A DNA stretch of 64,000 nt. Origin: Methylobacter sp. S3L5C (GTDB lineage Bacteria > Pseudomonadota > Gammaproteobacteria > Methylococcales > Methylomonadaceae). Each line of letters starts with the position of its first letter. Position 1 is the stretch's first letter. The stretch covers positions 1,736,001 to 1,800,000 of the forward strand of contig NZ_CP076024.1 of the NCBI RefSeq assembly GCF_022788635.1, written 5' to 3'. This document shows positions 31,579 to 41,427 of the stretch, in pieces. Below the pieces are notes generated by a model. It ran no database searches, was not told the origin of the DNA, and was given only the letters and a program-made list of their open reading frames with translations. A program made the translations under genes and the position numbers.

Positions 31579-33117
31579 ATGAAAATGAATACTATTAATG
31601 ATGCCATAGATAGAACTAATCGCTCTGATATGGTATGTGGTTTTATATTAAAAATCTGTTTTATAACGATGGTTATTGGCTTTATATTTGCTTCACGGCC
31701 CGCCTTTTCAGATTGCACGGGCACAAGCCCAACATGGATATCTACTGTAGATTACAGCTCGCTTAATACCTGTGTTTCCAGGGCTGCTTCTGGAGATACT
31801 ATTAATGTATCAGCAGGAACTGCCACATGGACTGGCGGTATTACCATGACTAAAGCCGTTAATATTATTGGTGCAGGACCGACTTCAAGTATTATAAACG
31901 CCAGTAATGTCGTCGCTTTTAAAGTCCGTGCATCTAGCGGAGTTTTCCGCGTTTCAGGTTTTGGTTTTACTGGAACAGGTGGGAATACGGGTTTGCATAC
32001 GGGCATGCTACAGGCATCTGGGATTCAGAATGTGGGAATGTTTAGTTCGGTACGTTTTGACCATCTTCAATTTAACAGTGTTCAAAATTGGTCAATTGTT
32101 GTTGGTGAATGGTGGGATAATAATATGGCACAGCCAAAAGTATTGGTAGATCATATTGTGGGAATTAATCTTTCAGGGGGGTTTCTACAAATTGAAGGTT
32201 TCCCGGGAACATGGAAACTTCCGGATAATTATGGCACTGATAATGCAGTGTATCTTGAAGATTCCAACTTATCCTTCGGTTCATCAGGCGGTACTGTTAC
32301 TGATACTGAATATGGCGTAAGAATGGTGATTCGGTATAATACTTTTCTTAATGGTACTGTCCAGATGCACGATACAGGCTCTACCCAAGGCGCTAGAGGC
32401 AATCGTCTCGCGGAAATATACAATAATACCATTAATTGCACGGGTTCTGGCTGTGGTAATATGCCCGCAATGGGACTGAGGGGAGGGGGCTATATTGTCC
32501 ATAATAATATTATTAGCGGTGGGTATTTTGCGGCTGCATGGCCCCAAATATGGCGGGGCATATCCGGTTACACTGGTTTTTTGGGTAAATCGTGTGGAGT
32601 GAATGCCGTTAAAACCTGTGATACCCCTAATTTTTATCATTGTAGTGGCGGTGATCACAGGGCTTGTGGTTATCCAGGTGACAGTGTTTGTAGTTCGGGC
32701 GGCGGTTCTGGTACTTGCCAAGTTGCTGCAGCAAGTCAAAGTGATTGTCCTGTCGGATCTACATTTCTTTCAACGGTAGACAATGTAAATGGTGGCAGTG
32801 ATTCATCAGGCTGGCCATGCAGAAATCAGACCGGGTGGGGAATGGAAAGTGCCGACGGCAAAACAGAAGAGCCATCGCCCGTTTATTGGTACAACAATCT
32901 TTTTAGCGGCCAATTAGTTACTGCAGCTAATTCTCAACCCACCTATTTCGCACAAAATAGAGATTGGTGTAACCATGATCCTTCAACGGCTTGCGGAACT
33001 AAAGCGGGATGGATATATACTCCCTACCCCTACCCACATCCTTTGCAGACGAGTTCAGTTTTACCTCCTCCTCCACCGAGCCTTCTAAGCCCAACTAATC
33101 TTCGGATAACTTTATAG
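31579..33117 (+). CDS. Secreted parallel beta-helix protein
   Basis: A 512-aa secreted protein with a signal segment (ICFITMVIGFIFASRPAFS, mature end near DCTG). The repeating short strands and the sequence TCVSRAASGDTINVSAGT followed by VNIIGAGPTSSIINAS are typical of right-handed beta-helix, pectate-lyase-like proteins. Many cysteines in the second half (CGGDHRACGYPGDSVC-type) suggest disulfides. It ends abruptly in PPPPPSLLSPTNLRITL, a linker that in similar proteins leads into another domain, so the C-terminus may be truncated. GGAG upstream supports ATG 31579. Possible polysaccharide lyase or binding protein. Confidence 0.65.
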   Translation: MKMNTINDAIDRTNRSDMVCGFILKICFITMVIGFIFASRPAFSDCTGTSPTWISTVDYSSLNTCVSRAASGDTINVSAGTATWTGGITMTKAVNIIGAGPTSSIINASNVVAFKVRASSGVFRVSGFGFTGTGGNTGLHTGMLQASGIQNVGMFSSVRFDHLQFNSVQNWSIVVGEWWDNNMAQPKVLVDHIVGINLSGGFLQIEGFPGTWKLPDNYGTDNAVYLEDSNLSFGSSGGTVTDTEYGVRMVIRYNTFLNGTVQMHDTGSTQGARGNRLAEIYNNTINCTGSGCGNMPAMGLRGGGYIVHNNIISGGYFAAAWPQIWRGISGYTGFLGKSCGVNAVKTCDTPNFYHCSGGDHRACGYPGDSVCSSGGGSGTCQVAAASQSDCPVGSTFLSTVDNVNGGSDSSGWPCRNQTGWGMESADGKTEEPSPVYWYNNLFSGQLVTAANSQPTYFAQNRDWCNHDPSTACGTKAGWIYTPYPYPHPLQTSSVLPPPPPSLLSPTNLRITL

Positions 33118-33138
33118 TATTGCATTCAGATAAAGAGT

Positions 33139-33174
33139 CTGTAGCGAGAAGTGACAATTGCTATCTCGCTACAG
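33139..33174. terminator. Bidirectional hairpin between convergent genes
   Basis: CTGTAGCGAGA (33139-33149) is a perfect complement of TCTCGCTACAG (33164-33174), an 11-bp stem with a 14-base loop, between the convergent beta-helix gene and the glycosyltransferase gene at 33225. T runs are weak. Confidence 0.6.
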
Positions 33175-33224
33175 TCATCCGTAAATTGTGAAAAACACAT
33201 TTATTATTGGAAGAAACGTGGAGG

Positions 33225-34124
33225 TTAATAGTTTCCTTCTTTAAGTTCGATTATAGTATCCAACTTATCGACCACATCCAAATTTTCATCAGAAAATTTT
33301 CTTGCAAAAATCATCTCCCCCGAACCCCATAGGTCGGACTGGATCACCTGATCACTATCCTCAAATAATTTAATATGCTTTTCAGTGATCATGGCAGGAT
33401 GGCCTCCGCGACATGACCAATCCTCATAAATCAAATTTCTGTGGATTTGTGATTTAAAGTGTGAATTACCTAAAATCGTATGAAAGAACATTTCCTCAGG
33501 TGCAAAAGTATCTTCAAAATATTTACAAGTCGACGGGTTCTCCTGCACGAATTCCAATATGAAATCACTAGCTTCTCTTGTTAGAGCCCACCACGTATTC
33601 CCTGCATAAGCTTCTAAATTACCGAGGTATTTTTTATAGTCACGCTGAGCCAGCCCAAGTTTTGCCATAACTCTACTAATAAATCGATAAATTGGTTTAT
33701 TAGATTGTATTCTCAAAGTATTTATTCGGGACAGCGGTTTACCGGCATCTTCATTAGGAACTTTTATTATATTTATAAATTCTTTGCCGCAGTTTTTTAA
33801 AAAAAAATCATCAATGTATTTCTTACTTCTTATTGGATAATCACTACCACTTAGTAATACATAATAATCATAATCTTGTGGCATGGCACGAGCTTGCTTA
33901 ATTAAAGTAAGTATGGCTTGGACACCTGAATATTCTCCCCAATAAACAGAGACCCGTTCTGCAGTAAAAAAAATATTGCTACCCTGGATTTCTGTAAAAT
34001 CCTGTATTTCCTTTTTCTTATCTATATGGATAAAAAATGCAGTATCCTCAGAGGAAAGATATTGTATGGCTTTTTTCATAAGCTTAGGGTTTTTGTAAGC
34101 AAAAAAAAGGTAAGCAATTTTCAT
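33225..34124 (-). CDS. Core-2/I-branching-type glycosyltransferase (GT14-like)
   Basis: A 299-aa cytoplasmic glycosyltransferase of the Branch family (beta-1,6-N-acetylglucosaminyl- or xylosyltransferase-like). Motifs: FIHIDKK near residue 33, VSVYWGEYSGVQA, LLSGSDYPIR near residue 95, TWWALTREASDFIL, and APEEMFFHTIL with acidic catalytic residues. GAGAGG upstream supports the ATG. Last gene of the EPS island in the direction of transcription; probably adds side-chain or branch sugars. Confidence 0.85.
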   Translation of the reverse strand: MKIAYLFFAYKNPKLMKKAIQYLSSEDTAFFIHIDKKKEIQDFTEIQGSNIFFTAERVSVYWGEYSGVQAILTLIKQARAMPQDYDYYVLLSGSDYPIRSKKYIDDFFLKNCGKEFINIIKVPNEDAGKPLSRINTLRIQSNKPIYRFISRVMAKLGLAQRDYKKYLGNLEAYAGNTWWALTREASDFILEFVQENPSTCKYFEDTFAPEEMFFHTILGNSHFKSQIHRNLIYEDWSCRGGHPAMITEKHIKLFEDSDQVIQSDLWGSGEMIFARKFSDENLDVVDKLDTIIELKEGNY

Positions 34125-34262
34125 ATAATCCTCTCTCTATCAATATTGTAATATTTGATTTTCAGATTTTTGATCTGTCCGGCTTTTACGGATATTTTAG
34201 TTAAATTTCAGTCAAGATAGTTGTCGCCAAACATAGCGATTTGAGTAATTTGAATTGTCACC

Positions 34263-35042
34263 TTATTTTTGGTGGCAAATCGAATCATCCATAATGGAGT
34301 CCAGCGCTTCAGCTACCGGCAATATTCTTGCTCCGGAATCAGAACAATATTTTACAATCTGTTCAAAGAAGGCTGGGGTGCACTGATAGGGAGAAGGGAC
34401 TTCGCTTATGCCATGGGCGGCAAATATCAGCCATCCGTTAGCCCGAGAGTTTTGATCGATAACGTATTTGATAGCATCCAAATTATTTCGACTATGTTCA
34501 ATAAAATACGACTTTAGAAGGTTCAGGTCGACTGTATCAGTATTAAATGTCTGCCCACCGCTTCTGCAGCAATCAAAGTATTTTCTAGTTCTACGCTTTA
34601 TACCAGGTCGTGGACCTACGTTAGGGTAAGAGAACGATCTAAAATTGGCACCAGGAAAAAGTGCAGTCAGGGTTTGTTTGTTCTTGATTATAGAATCTTC
34701 AAATACTTGTGGACTGGTTGTGGCCGAATGACAGTGATCGAACGTATGGCATCCCAGCTCATGTCCCTGTGTGAAAAACTCTTTAAGATCTTTAATCGAG
34801 AAAATCATGCCGGTTGGGCCTTCAGTACCCATCAGCCCTAAAGAGGCATAATAAGTTCCTTTAAGACCAAACTTCAACAGAATATCGCCACCTGTATCCA
34901 ACGCTGAACGTGGAAAATCGTCAAAGGTAAACGAAATATAGGGTGCGCTGTTATGCATTGTGATGGACCGCTTAAAAAAAAGGTCGCTGATAGTTCGTTG
35001 GTAACGGCTTTGGATTCGTGAATAAATCGGTGGAGTGCTCAT
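34263..35042 (-). CDS. Polysaccharide deacetylase (NodB domain, CE4)
   Basis: A 259-aa CE4-type deacetylase acting on N-acetyl sugars of a polysaccharide or its precursor. The metal-binding motifs are SFTFDDFPRS (catalytic and metal Asp) and GCHTFDHCH (H-x3-H), with the later FSYPNVGPR and FAAHGISE segments. There is no signal peptide, so it is probably cytoplasmic. Its ATG overlaps the stop of the Wzy-like gene as ATGA, so it is coupled to polymer synthesis. Confidence 0.85.
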   Translation of the reverse strand: MSTPPIYSRIQSRYQRTISDLFFKRSITMHNSAPYISFTFDDFPRSALDTGGDILLKFGLKGTYYASLGLMGTEGPTGMIFSIKDLKEFFTQGHELGCHTFDHCHSATTSPQVFEDSIIKNKQTLTALFPGANFRSFSYPNVGPRPGIKRRTRKYFDCCRSGGQTFNTDTVDLNLLKSYFIEHSRNNLDAIKYVIDQNSRANGWLIFAAHGISEVPSPYQCTPAFFEQIVKYCSDSGARILPVAEALDSIMDDSICHQK

Positions 35043-36634
35043 TGGATATTAACCTTCATTTTATTATTTAATTTGGATTTAGGGTTAACACCATACTTAA
35101 CAGGTGTCTTGGCTTCGTAATTAGATCCAGTTCTTATAAAATCATTATTTCTACTTCGTGCTATGTTAATTGGTATGTAATCATTCAAGGATGAATAGTT
35201 CAAGGAGGAGAGAATTAGGATAACCCATTGAATGCTAAGTCTATTAAACGTAGCTTCTGTCCAATTAGAGAATACTAAAATGACAAGAAAAGAAAAGCAG
35301 AGCGTTCCAAAGCTATTACCTAGTAACATCTCCTTCTTTAGCTTGCTGCCAGTTGAGATGATGACAGCAATGAGCAAGCAAAGTCCTATTAACCCACCAT
35401 TCAAATATGTTTCCAGGTAACCGTTGTGAGCTTGATTCGGATGAAAATAATATTTCTCCCAAAGACTTGTCGCCTCTGATCCTAGCCAGAAGCTTTGATA
35501 TCCGCTCCCCAGAAAAGGGTTAATAGTTGATTGCAGCAAGTCCGCCCAGAGATCGGTACGCCCTGTCAGGGTCATATCTTCACCCAGTAATTCAAATAAT
35601 GATTGAAGGATATCCGGAAAGCTGTACAGCAGAAGCAGTAATAAGATCAATATTAGACAGCATGTTCCTAAATATCGTGTAAGGAACTGTTTTTTTGCGA
35701 ATGAGCGGCGTATAAAGAAAAAAATGCACATCCCAATAAATAAACTTACCAGTGAGGTCGAGCTGTCTGCTTTGGCTATCAGGTAAAACACCATCAATAG
35801 CAGCAAGACGTGGCTTGCCAAGTCCAAACTGGTCATCATTATAGTGTCAGCAGTGCTTTTGGCTACGAAGGGCCGGCGATGATTAGTTCCTTTAACGTAG
35901 ATTATTTTTTTCTGTTGTAATGATGACGATTGCTTTGCAAAAAAAGGCTTATTTACTTCATTTTTCTCTATAGAGTGCTTTGTTCGTATTTCGATGAAAT
36001 CCCACATTAGAAACAACCCCGAGATTAACGCCAGACATCCCAGAGCATTCTTGTCCTCAGTGACGCCAATATATGAATATTCCCACGTCCATTGATTAAT
36101 ATTTCTCCCGAACTCCGGCAAATAATTAATGAAAAAAACAGAAAGTGGAACCGTTAAGTATGAATAACGAAGAAATACGGCTTTTATTGCCTGTACATGA
36201 TCTTTTTCAGATAAAACGATCAATACCATAATTACATTACCAAAATCTTTAATCCATCTCTTGGAAGCAACAATTGGATAATCTGACCAAATGATACTTA
36301 TAAAACAATACAAAAAGAAAGCAAAGAGCCAAGGGTTCGATGCCAAGAGCATGCCCCACCTTAACCTGCGTCTTATCAAAACACTGAATCCAATAATAAT
36401 CAAAAGGAAATACACGAATGCATCTACTGGACTCCCCTGAATATAACCTTGAGGTGTTTCAGGTTGTAGTCGCCCAATGCCAAACCAAGCTGAAACAGGC
36501 CTCGATCCGATAATAATGATCCACCATAAAGGCACCCATAAGCCCCATGATGTCATAGGCTTCAACTTGCGATCTCTGGCGAAGAGCCATACAATTAACA
36601 GAATATAAATAAAAATTGCTAATTTGGGCGACAT
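35039..36634 (-). CDS. O-antigen ligase/polymerase-like membrane protein (Wzy/WaaL family)
   Basis: A 531-aa protein with about a dozen membrane helices. The conserved periplasmic Wzy_C signature is seen as GSGYQSFWLG followed by HPNQAHNGYLETYLNGG. Members polymerise repeat units or ligate them. In this island it is the best candidate EPS polymerase, working with the flippase and the GumC-type protein. A long Lys/Arg-rich cytoplasmic loop lies near residue 225-260. Confidence 0.85.
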   Translation of the reverse strand: MSPKLAIFIYILLIVWLFARDRKLKPMTSWGLWVPLWWIIIIGSRPVSAWFGIGRLQPETPQGYIQGSPVDAFVYFLLIIIGFSVLIRRRLRWGMLLASNPWLFAFFLYCFISIIWSDYPIVASKRWIKDFGNVIMVLIVLSEKDHVQAIKAVFLRYSYLTVPLSVFFINYLPEFGRNINQWTWEYSYIGVTEDKNALGCLALISGLFLMWDFIEIRTKHSIEKNEVNKPFFAKQSSSLQQKKIIYVKGTNHRRPFVAKSTADTIMMTSLDLASHVLLLLMVFYLIAKADSSTSLVSLFIGMCIFFFIRRSFAKKQFLTRYLGTCCLILILLLLLLYSFPDILQSLFELLGEDMTLTGRTDLWADLLQSTINPFLGSGYQSFWLGSEATSLWEKYYFHPNQAHNGYLETYLNGGLIGLCLLIAVIISTGSKLKKEMLLGNSFGTLCFSFLVILVFSNWTEATFNRLSIQWVILILSSLNYSSLNDYIPINIARSRNNDFIRTGSNYEAKTPVKYGVNPKSKLNNKMKVNIQ

Positions 36635-36905
36635 GAAAAACCTAATCTTAAATTAAATACAGTAACCCTTAGGCTAGTTAAAAGCAGAGCGGGCAGAAAA
36701 GAGATTATGCTTGTTCCGCCCGCCACGCTGAATTCCAACATTAAAAAATTGTAGCCACAGTATAGTTTCTTGTGAACACCGGACGATGACTTTAAAGTCT
36801 TGGTAAATGAAGGCAGGTAGTCTGGTGGTTATTTGTTGTAATATCTATAGCGCGGTCATCAGATGAAGACGGAAATGAATAATATCAATTTAGTGTCATT
36901 GCTGT

Positions 36906-37550
36906 CTAAATCAAAGTTTCCAGCTTCCTTATCGCTTTGCCTTCCCCTGTCTTCCAGCAAGCAATTTGCCACGAATTACCTGATCTATTGGTTACAGTCG
37001 TTGAATCTTCGATATGGCAAGTTCTTTCGAGAATTTTCCAGATCTTTTTTGTTCTATCAGCAAGGTACATTGATACTATTATGAGGCCATCGTCCTTTAA
37101 AAAACCTTCATATCTTCGTACAAAACTTAATGGATCCTTAAAGTAGTACAAACACTCGTTAATAATTACTATGTCGAATCGCTCGTCGGGTACATATAGC
37201 TGAGCGTCAGAACAAATAAAAAAAGTCTTGTGATCTCTATTTTTGCTTGCTCTAGTTATTGCCTCAGACGAGATGTCTATGCCAGTGTAGCTACTATAGG
37301 TTTGCGAGCCCAGTCTGTTTTGAAGAATGCCCTCTCCGCAACCTATGTCAAGAACAGATCCTAACCCTTTAAAATAATTACAATAGCTTACGATCAAGGT
37401 GTAACGAGCAAGTTCACCGATATGACTTAGGTGGCTCCAATTTTCGTTTTTATACTGTATTTCCCAATTGTCCAAGGTAACTTCAATGGGTTTATAAGGC
37501 AACACTTTGGTACACAAGCTTCTAACTGCTCGTTTAAATAAGTTTTTCAT
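36906..37550 (-). CDS. Class I SAM-dependent methyltransferase
   Basis: A 214-aa methyltransferase with motif I VLDIGCGEGIL near residue 68, TGIDISSEAI (motif II region), and FDIVIINECLYYFKDPL (motif IV). It probably methylates an EPS sugar or a lipid-linked intermediate, judged only from context. It lies alone between gene-free stretches (36635-36905 and 37551-38056). Confidence 0.8.
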   Translation of the reverse strand: MKNLFKRAVRSLCTKVLPYKPIEVTLDNWEIQYKNENWSHLSHIGELARYTLIVSYCNYFKGLGSVLDIGCGEGILQNRLGSQTYSSYTGIDISSEAITRASKNRDHKTFFICSDAQLYVPDERFDIVIINECLYYFKDPLSFVRRYEGFLKDDGLIIVSMYLADRTKKIWKILERTCHIEDSTTVTNRSGNSWQIACWKTGEGKAIRKLETLI

Positions 37551-38056
37551 ATTTAGTCCCTCTTCAATTTAGTTGTGGTCACGGTTTTTCTGGACAGAAA
37601 TCTATTCTCCATAACTTGATTTAGTGTATTGCTCTGCTCATTGAAGGAACAGACTTCAGCTGAGATGCCAAATTTGGCAAGCTGCCTGTCTGGAACATTA
37701 CAAAGTAAGCACGAAAAAAAACCTAGTATCGCGATTAATTTCTATGGCGTCCAACAAGCAACAGCCTGACGAGCCCAACACCAAAACTCCACTTTAAATT
37801 TGCAAGGGTTCGTGTAAAACTATCTCACAACTTAATATCCAGTGCCATGGATAACAAGGTTAACACCATCCTTGATGTCTGGATTCCGACAGTCCAAGGT
37901 GGAATGACAATCTTGGAAAATAGTCATAATAAAGTCTGATAAAGTAAAATTACTAAAATGCCTTTCTTGCTGTTTGTAAGGATTGTATTGAAATATTTTT
38001 TACCGTCCCAATAAATCGCAATTGATCAGGTTTAATGTATTAACAATATGTACTGC
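37551..38056. other. Gene-free region
   Basis: 506 bases with no credible open frame. A REP-like pair ATTCC (37883-37887)/GGAAT (37901-37905) is the only structure noticed. It may be the scar of a lost gene in the island. Confidence 0.45.
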
Positions 38057-39145
38057 TTAAACGGAATCAACATTTTTTTTTAGTTGGGCAAAAATTTCGT
38101 CCATGATTCTTGATGTTAATAATATCTCCTTATAAGAAATTGGTAAGCTTGTATCATCAGTGATTGATTTGTAAAACGATTCAATCAGATATTTCATACC
38201 GCCTTTCATATGAAAGTCACGGCGCAAAAAATGACCAATATTGGTTAAATTATTTGCCGCATATTGAGCCGAGAATAAAATAGGAGGAACAAATTTTTCA
38301 AGATAGCTTTTATATTTTCGACCAGTAATTTTAATGCAAGTTTGTTGATCATGATCAACATCCAAGGAATTATTATTTCCGTACACCCTGAAATGATGCA
38401 GGGTAGGTCTGATTTGTGTTGAAAAAGTAAAATAAGCTGATCGGCAGTCGTTTTCAATAATGATAACCCTGACCTCATCGATTATGTCATTTTCTCCAAG
38501 GTCTTTGAGAAACTGGCTGGTATAACCTTTGGCAATGACTACAGGATTATCTTCAGTTAGAAATTCAGTAATACTGGCTATTCCATGGCTTATATTGTTA
38601 TGCATCAAGGTGCCTGGCAACATCCTTACCCAATGCTTTTTATCCCCTAAAATAGCCCTTGCATAAGTTTCCGAGCCGAGTTCATAGCAATGATAGCTTT
38701 CCATATGCAATGGCAGGCCACCCAGGTAACCAGAGCTAATAAGCTCACGCATCCGCCGTTTTGCGTGTGTAAATTGATAATCGTGACCGACTGTAATCTT
38801 TTTGTCTAGTTTATTGGCTAGATCAATTAGTGCGGCAGCTTCAACTGCATCAACAGTAAAAGGTTTTTCCATGTAGACATGGGCACCTGCTTCCAAGCAC
38901 AGTTTACCAAGTTCAAAATGGCTTTGTGGCGGTGTTGTGATGTGAACAACATCTGGGCGTGACTTTTCTAAAAAGTCCTTAGCATCGTTAAAATACGATG
39001 GTATATTATAACGCTCAGAAAGTTGCTTCGCCATTAACTCTTCAGTGTCACAGGTTGCAACGATTTCCGCCCCTTTTATTCTGATTATCTGTTCTACATG
39101 AGAATCTGCTATTTTACCGCAGCCAATTATGCCAACCCTTATCAT
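38057..39145 (-). CDS. Gfo/Idh/MocA-family oxidoreductase
   Basis: A 362-aa NAD(P)-dependent sugar oxidoreductase. The Rossmann motif is VGIIGCGKIADSHVEQI, followed by VHITTPPQSH and the family lysine in VYMEKPFTVDA. It probably dehydrogenates a nucleotide-sugar for the EPS. Its ATG overlaps the upstream epimerase stop by four bases, so the two likely act on the same sugar. Confidence 0.85.
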   Translation of the reverse strand: MIRVGIIGCGKIADSHVEQIIRIKGAEIVATCDTEELMAKQLSERYNIPSYFNDAKDFLEKSRPDVVHITTPPQSHFELGKLCLEAGAHVYMEKPFTVDAVEAAALIDLANKLDKKITVGHDYQFTHAKRRMRELISSGYLGGLPLHMESYHCYELGSETYARAILGDKKHWVRMLPGTLMHNNISHGIASITEFLTEDNPVVIAKGYTSQFLKDLGENDIIDEVRVIIIENDCRSAYFTFSTQIRPTLHHFRVYGNNNSLDVDHDQQTCIKITGRKYKSYLEKFVPPILFSAQYAANNLTNIGHFLRRDFHMKGGMKYLIESFYKSITDDTSLPISYKEILLTSRIMDEIFAQLKKNVDSV

Positions 39146-40212
39146 CTGTTTGCCTCTTTTTGCTTTTGGTATTCAAAATAACGTGAGAAGGCATCATTGG
39201 TATCCACTCTGGGTTTCCAATCTAACATATCCTTTATTTTATCATTTGAATAAGTATTGCCCTTCCAGTAACTTGACCATCTCTTGCAATTAAAAGTAGG
39301 GGGAAGTTGTCGCTCTGACCAGTCAGAGTATTTTTCCCATAGGTACGACAGGAAATAACTTGTAAAATGTGGTAGGTATACCGATGGAAACCACCCTACG
39401 CTTTTTTTATAAGCTTTCAAGAACTTCCTGCTCGTCGGAAGATTGTCGTCAACAATGTTGAATACTTCACTTGCCACTCCATTTGTGATGCCTGCCAAGA
39501 CAATGGCTTCAGCACAATTGTCAACATAAGATAAGGGGATTTGGTTGCTACCACCCAGATGAAGGAATATCCCGAATGTTCCTATCCCGACTCTTCCGGT
39601 CAGACCTTTGTTTCCCGGGCCATATACAACGCCTGGTCTGGCAATTACATAGGGTAAGTCGTATTTCTTTCCATATTCAACCACTAACTCATCTTGTCTC
39701 ACTTTTGCGTAGCAGTAAGCTTCGCCGGTAAGGTGCGGTTGATTTTCGATCTCACAAGACTCGTTTAGTAATCCACCCGGAAGTATTTTTAAAGTTGAAT
39801 AAACTGCGAATGAGCTAATATTAACAAATCTTTCAAATTTGGAGTCTTTGACGGCGTCAAGAATATTACGTGTTGTAACAACCGAATTCATATAGGCGTC
39901 AGCGTAAGATTTTTCGCCCCTTCCGGCAGCTAAATGATATATAACCGAGATGCCCTCTGCGCATCTTGCGCAATCTGCACGAGATTGCAAATTACCTTTA
40001 ATAATTTCAATTTGAACGTCTTTTTTATGATTAATAATTTTTTCCAGCGCAGCAAGGTTGCTTGATGGCCTTACTAGACACCTAAGATTTGTAAATCCAT
40101 AATCTATTAAAATCTCGACCACTTTTGAACCGATAAATCCACTGGCTCCAGTAATAAGAATCGGATCAGAATAATTTATTATAAAAGCATTATCATTCAT
40201 TGTTTGTTCCAT
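39142..40212 (-). CDS. NAD-dependent sugar epimerase/dehydratase
   Basis: A 356-aa extended short-chain dehydrogenase with ILITGASGFIGSKVVE at the N-terminus, SSFAVYS, and the catalytic YCYAKVRQDE (YxxxK). PGVVYGPGNKGLTGR matches 3-beta-HSD/epimerase relatives. Likely sugar-nucleotide epimerase or reductase. Two in-frame ATGs (residues 1 and 5) make the exact start uncertain. Confidence 0.85.
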   Translation of the reverse strand: MEQTMNDNAFIINYSDPILITGASGFIGSKVVEILIDYGFTNLRCLVRPSSNLAALEKIINHKKDVQIEIIKGNLQSRADCARCAEGISVIYHLAAGRGEKSYADAYMNSVVTTRNILDAVKDSKFERFVNISSFAVYSTLKILPGGLLNESCEIENQPHLTGEAYCYAKVRQDELVVEYGKKYDLPYVIARPGVVYGPGNKGLTGRVGIGTFGIFLHLGGSNQIPLSYVDNCAEAIVLAGITNGVASEVFNIVDDNLPTSRKFLKAYKKSVGWFPSVYLPHFTSYFLSYLWEKYSDWSERQLPPTFNCKRWSSYWKGNTYSNDKIKDMLDWKPRVDTNDAFSRYFEYQKQKEANR

Positions 40213-40242
40213 TCGTTAGCCCATCGATATTTTTAGTTACAA

Positions 40243-41148
40243 TCACTTTGTTATATATTTATCTTTAATGACATCCAGTCCAAAAAAAGAAATGACCCTG
40301 CCAATATGATCAAAATAACTGACTAAATATTTCATGAATAAATGATGTTGTATTAATAGTAAAAATGGGAGGAGCAGAGTATAAAGTGGAATGGCAATAA
40401 GAGACTTTGCGTATGAAGCATAGTTCTGATTGTAAGGAGTTTTTCCTCTCAACAATGCACGTCTTAACATAAACCATCTTTTATGTCGTTCTGGTGGCAC
40501 TACCTCATAAACCGGTGCCTTGGCACACCATACAAATTTATGGCCTTGGTTTATCATGCGTCGAAAAAAATCCCTATCTTCTCCGCCGCTACCAAACTCG
40601 GCTTTGAACATGTTTCCGCTAATATCAAAAATATCCCTTCTAAGCATTACATTTCCGGTTCTTGTTTGTGTCCATGACAAAACTGTTCCTGTTTCATGTA
40701 GCGGTCTTTCATGGAACCGACCTTTCACCACCCATTTGGGAGGTTGTTGCTCATAAAAAGGCAAAACAGGACCAAGAACGCCATCAGCATCAAACTTTAA
40801 ATAAGCTTTAAAAAGTTCTAATAGCCAATTTTCTGGCGGGAATTCGTCATCATCAATAAAAGCTATTAGCGAACTGTTGGCATTAGCTACAGCCCGGTTT
40901 CTCGCAAGAGCAATATTTTGTTCGGGTTCTACATCGTAGCGTACGTTAATTTGAGAGTTTTGCTGGAATGTTTGAACAACTTCACGGGCGGTTTCGCTAG
41001 AATCATTGTCAATTACCACAAGTGAATATTCGAAGAGTTTTTCAGTAAGCTGGCACTGTAACTTTTTCAATAAACGCTTAAGCAATTCAGGTCTCTTAAA
41101 TGTACATATACATATGGTTATTTGAATAGTAGTTGAAATTTTAGTCAT
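40243..41148 (-). CDS. Family 2 glycosyltransferase
   Basis: A 301-aa GT-A enzyme: TICICTFKRPELLKRLL at the start, VVIDNDSSE, the DXD-type IAFIDDDEFPPENW near residue 95, and the acceptor-side GEDRDFFRR. A hydrophobic C-terminal stretch (IAIPLYTLLLPFLLLI) may attach it to the inner membrane. Adds one sugar to the lipid-linked repeat unit; the sugar is unknown. Confidence 0.88.
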   Translation of the reverse strand: MTKISTTIQITICICTFKRPELLKRLLKKLQCQLTEKLFEYSLVVIDNDSSETAREVVQTFQQNSQINVRYDVEPEQNIALARNRAVANANSSLIAFIDDDEFPPENWLLELFKAYLKFDADGVLGPVLPFYEQQPPKWVVKGRFHERPLHETGTVLSWTQTRTGNVMLRRDIFDISGNMFKAEFGSGGEDRDFFRRMINQGHKFVWCAKAPVYEVVPPERHKRWFMLRRALLRGKTPYNQNYASYAKSLIAIPLYTLLLPFLLLIQHHLFMKYLVSYFDHIGRVISFFGLDVIKDKYITK

Positions 41149-41187
41149 CAGCCGACCTTATTTAACAAAAGAGTCATTTTTGTATGG

Positions 41188-41300
41188 ATTTGCAGAAATT
41201 AAATTTTCATTACGCAGGACTTTAGGTTAAACAGATACCATCCCGTCGAAGAATAGTATCTGCTGGTATATAAAATATTTTTCTGATAATACATCGGGGT
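41188..41300 (+). repeat. Dispersed intergenic repeat D, copy 3 (diverged)
   Basis: GCAGAAATTAAATTTTCAT, GATACCATCC, TCTGCTGGTATATAAA and TTTTTCTGATAATACA match copies 1 and 2 (22414, 25894) in order, with more changes. It lies between two minus-strand EPS genes. Confidence 0.65.
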
Positions 41301-41310
41301 CAAACAGCGA

Positions 41311-41337
41311 AAACCTTTTATTTTGTATAAAAGGTTT
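41311..41337. terminator. Hairpin downstream of the asparagine-synthase-like gene
   Basis: AAACCTTTTAT (41311-41321) and ATAAAAGGTTT (41327-41337) form a perfect 11-bp stem with a 5-base loop. T runs are weak on both strands, so its strength as a terminator is uncertain. Confidence 0.5.
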
Positions 41338-41427
41338 ATTCAATAACCACATGACGGTTTATTTTCTATTTAATAGAATATAAGTGTATTTAACTTCGAT
41401 ACCGAAAACTTAATAGAAAGAGCTGTA

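Noticed and set aside
36863-37146. Plus-strand frames opposite the methyltransferase
   Set aside because: Antisense shadows of a gene with clear SAM-binding motifs.
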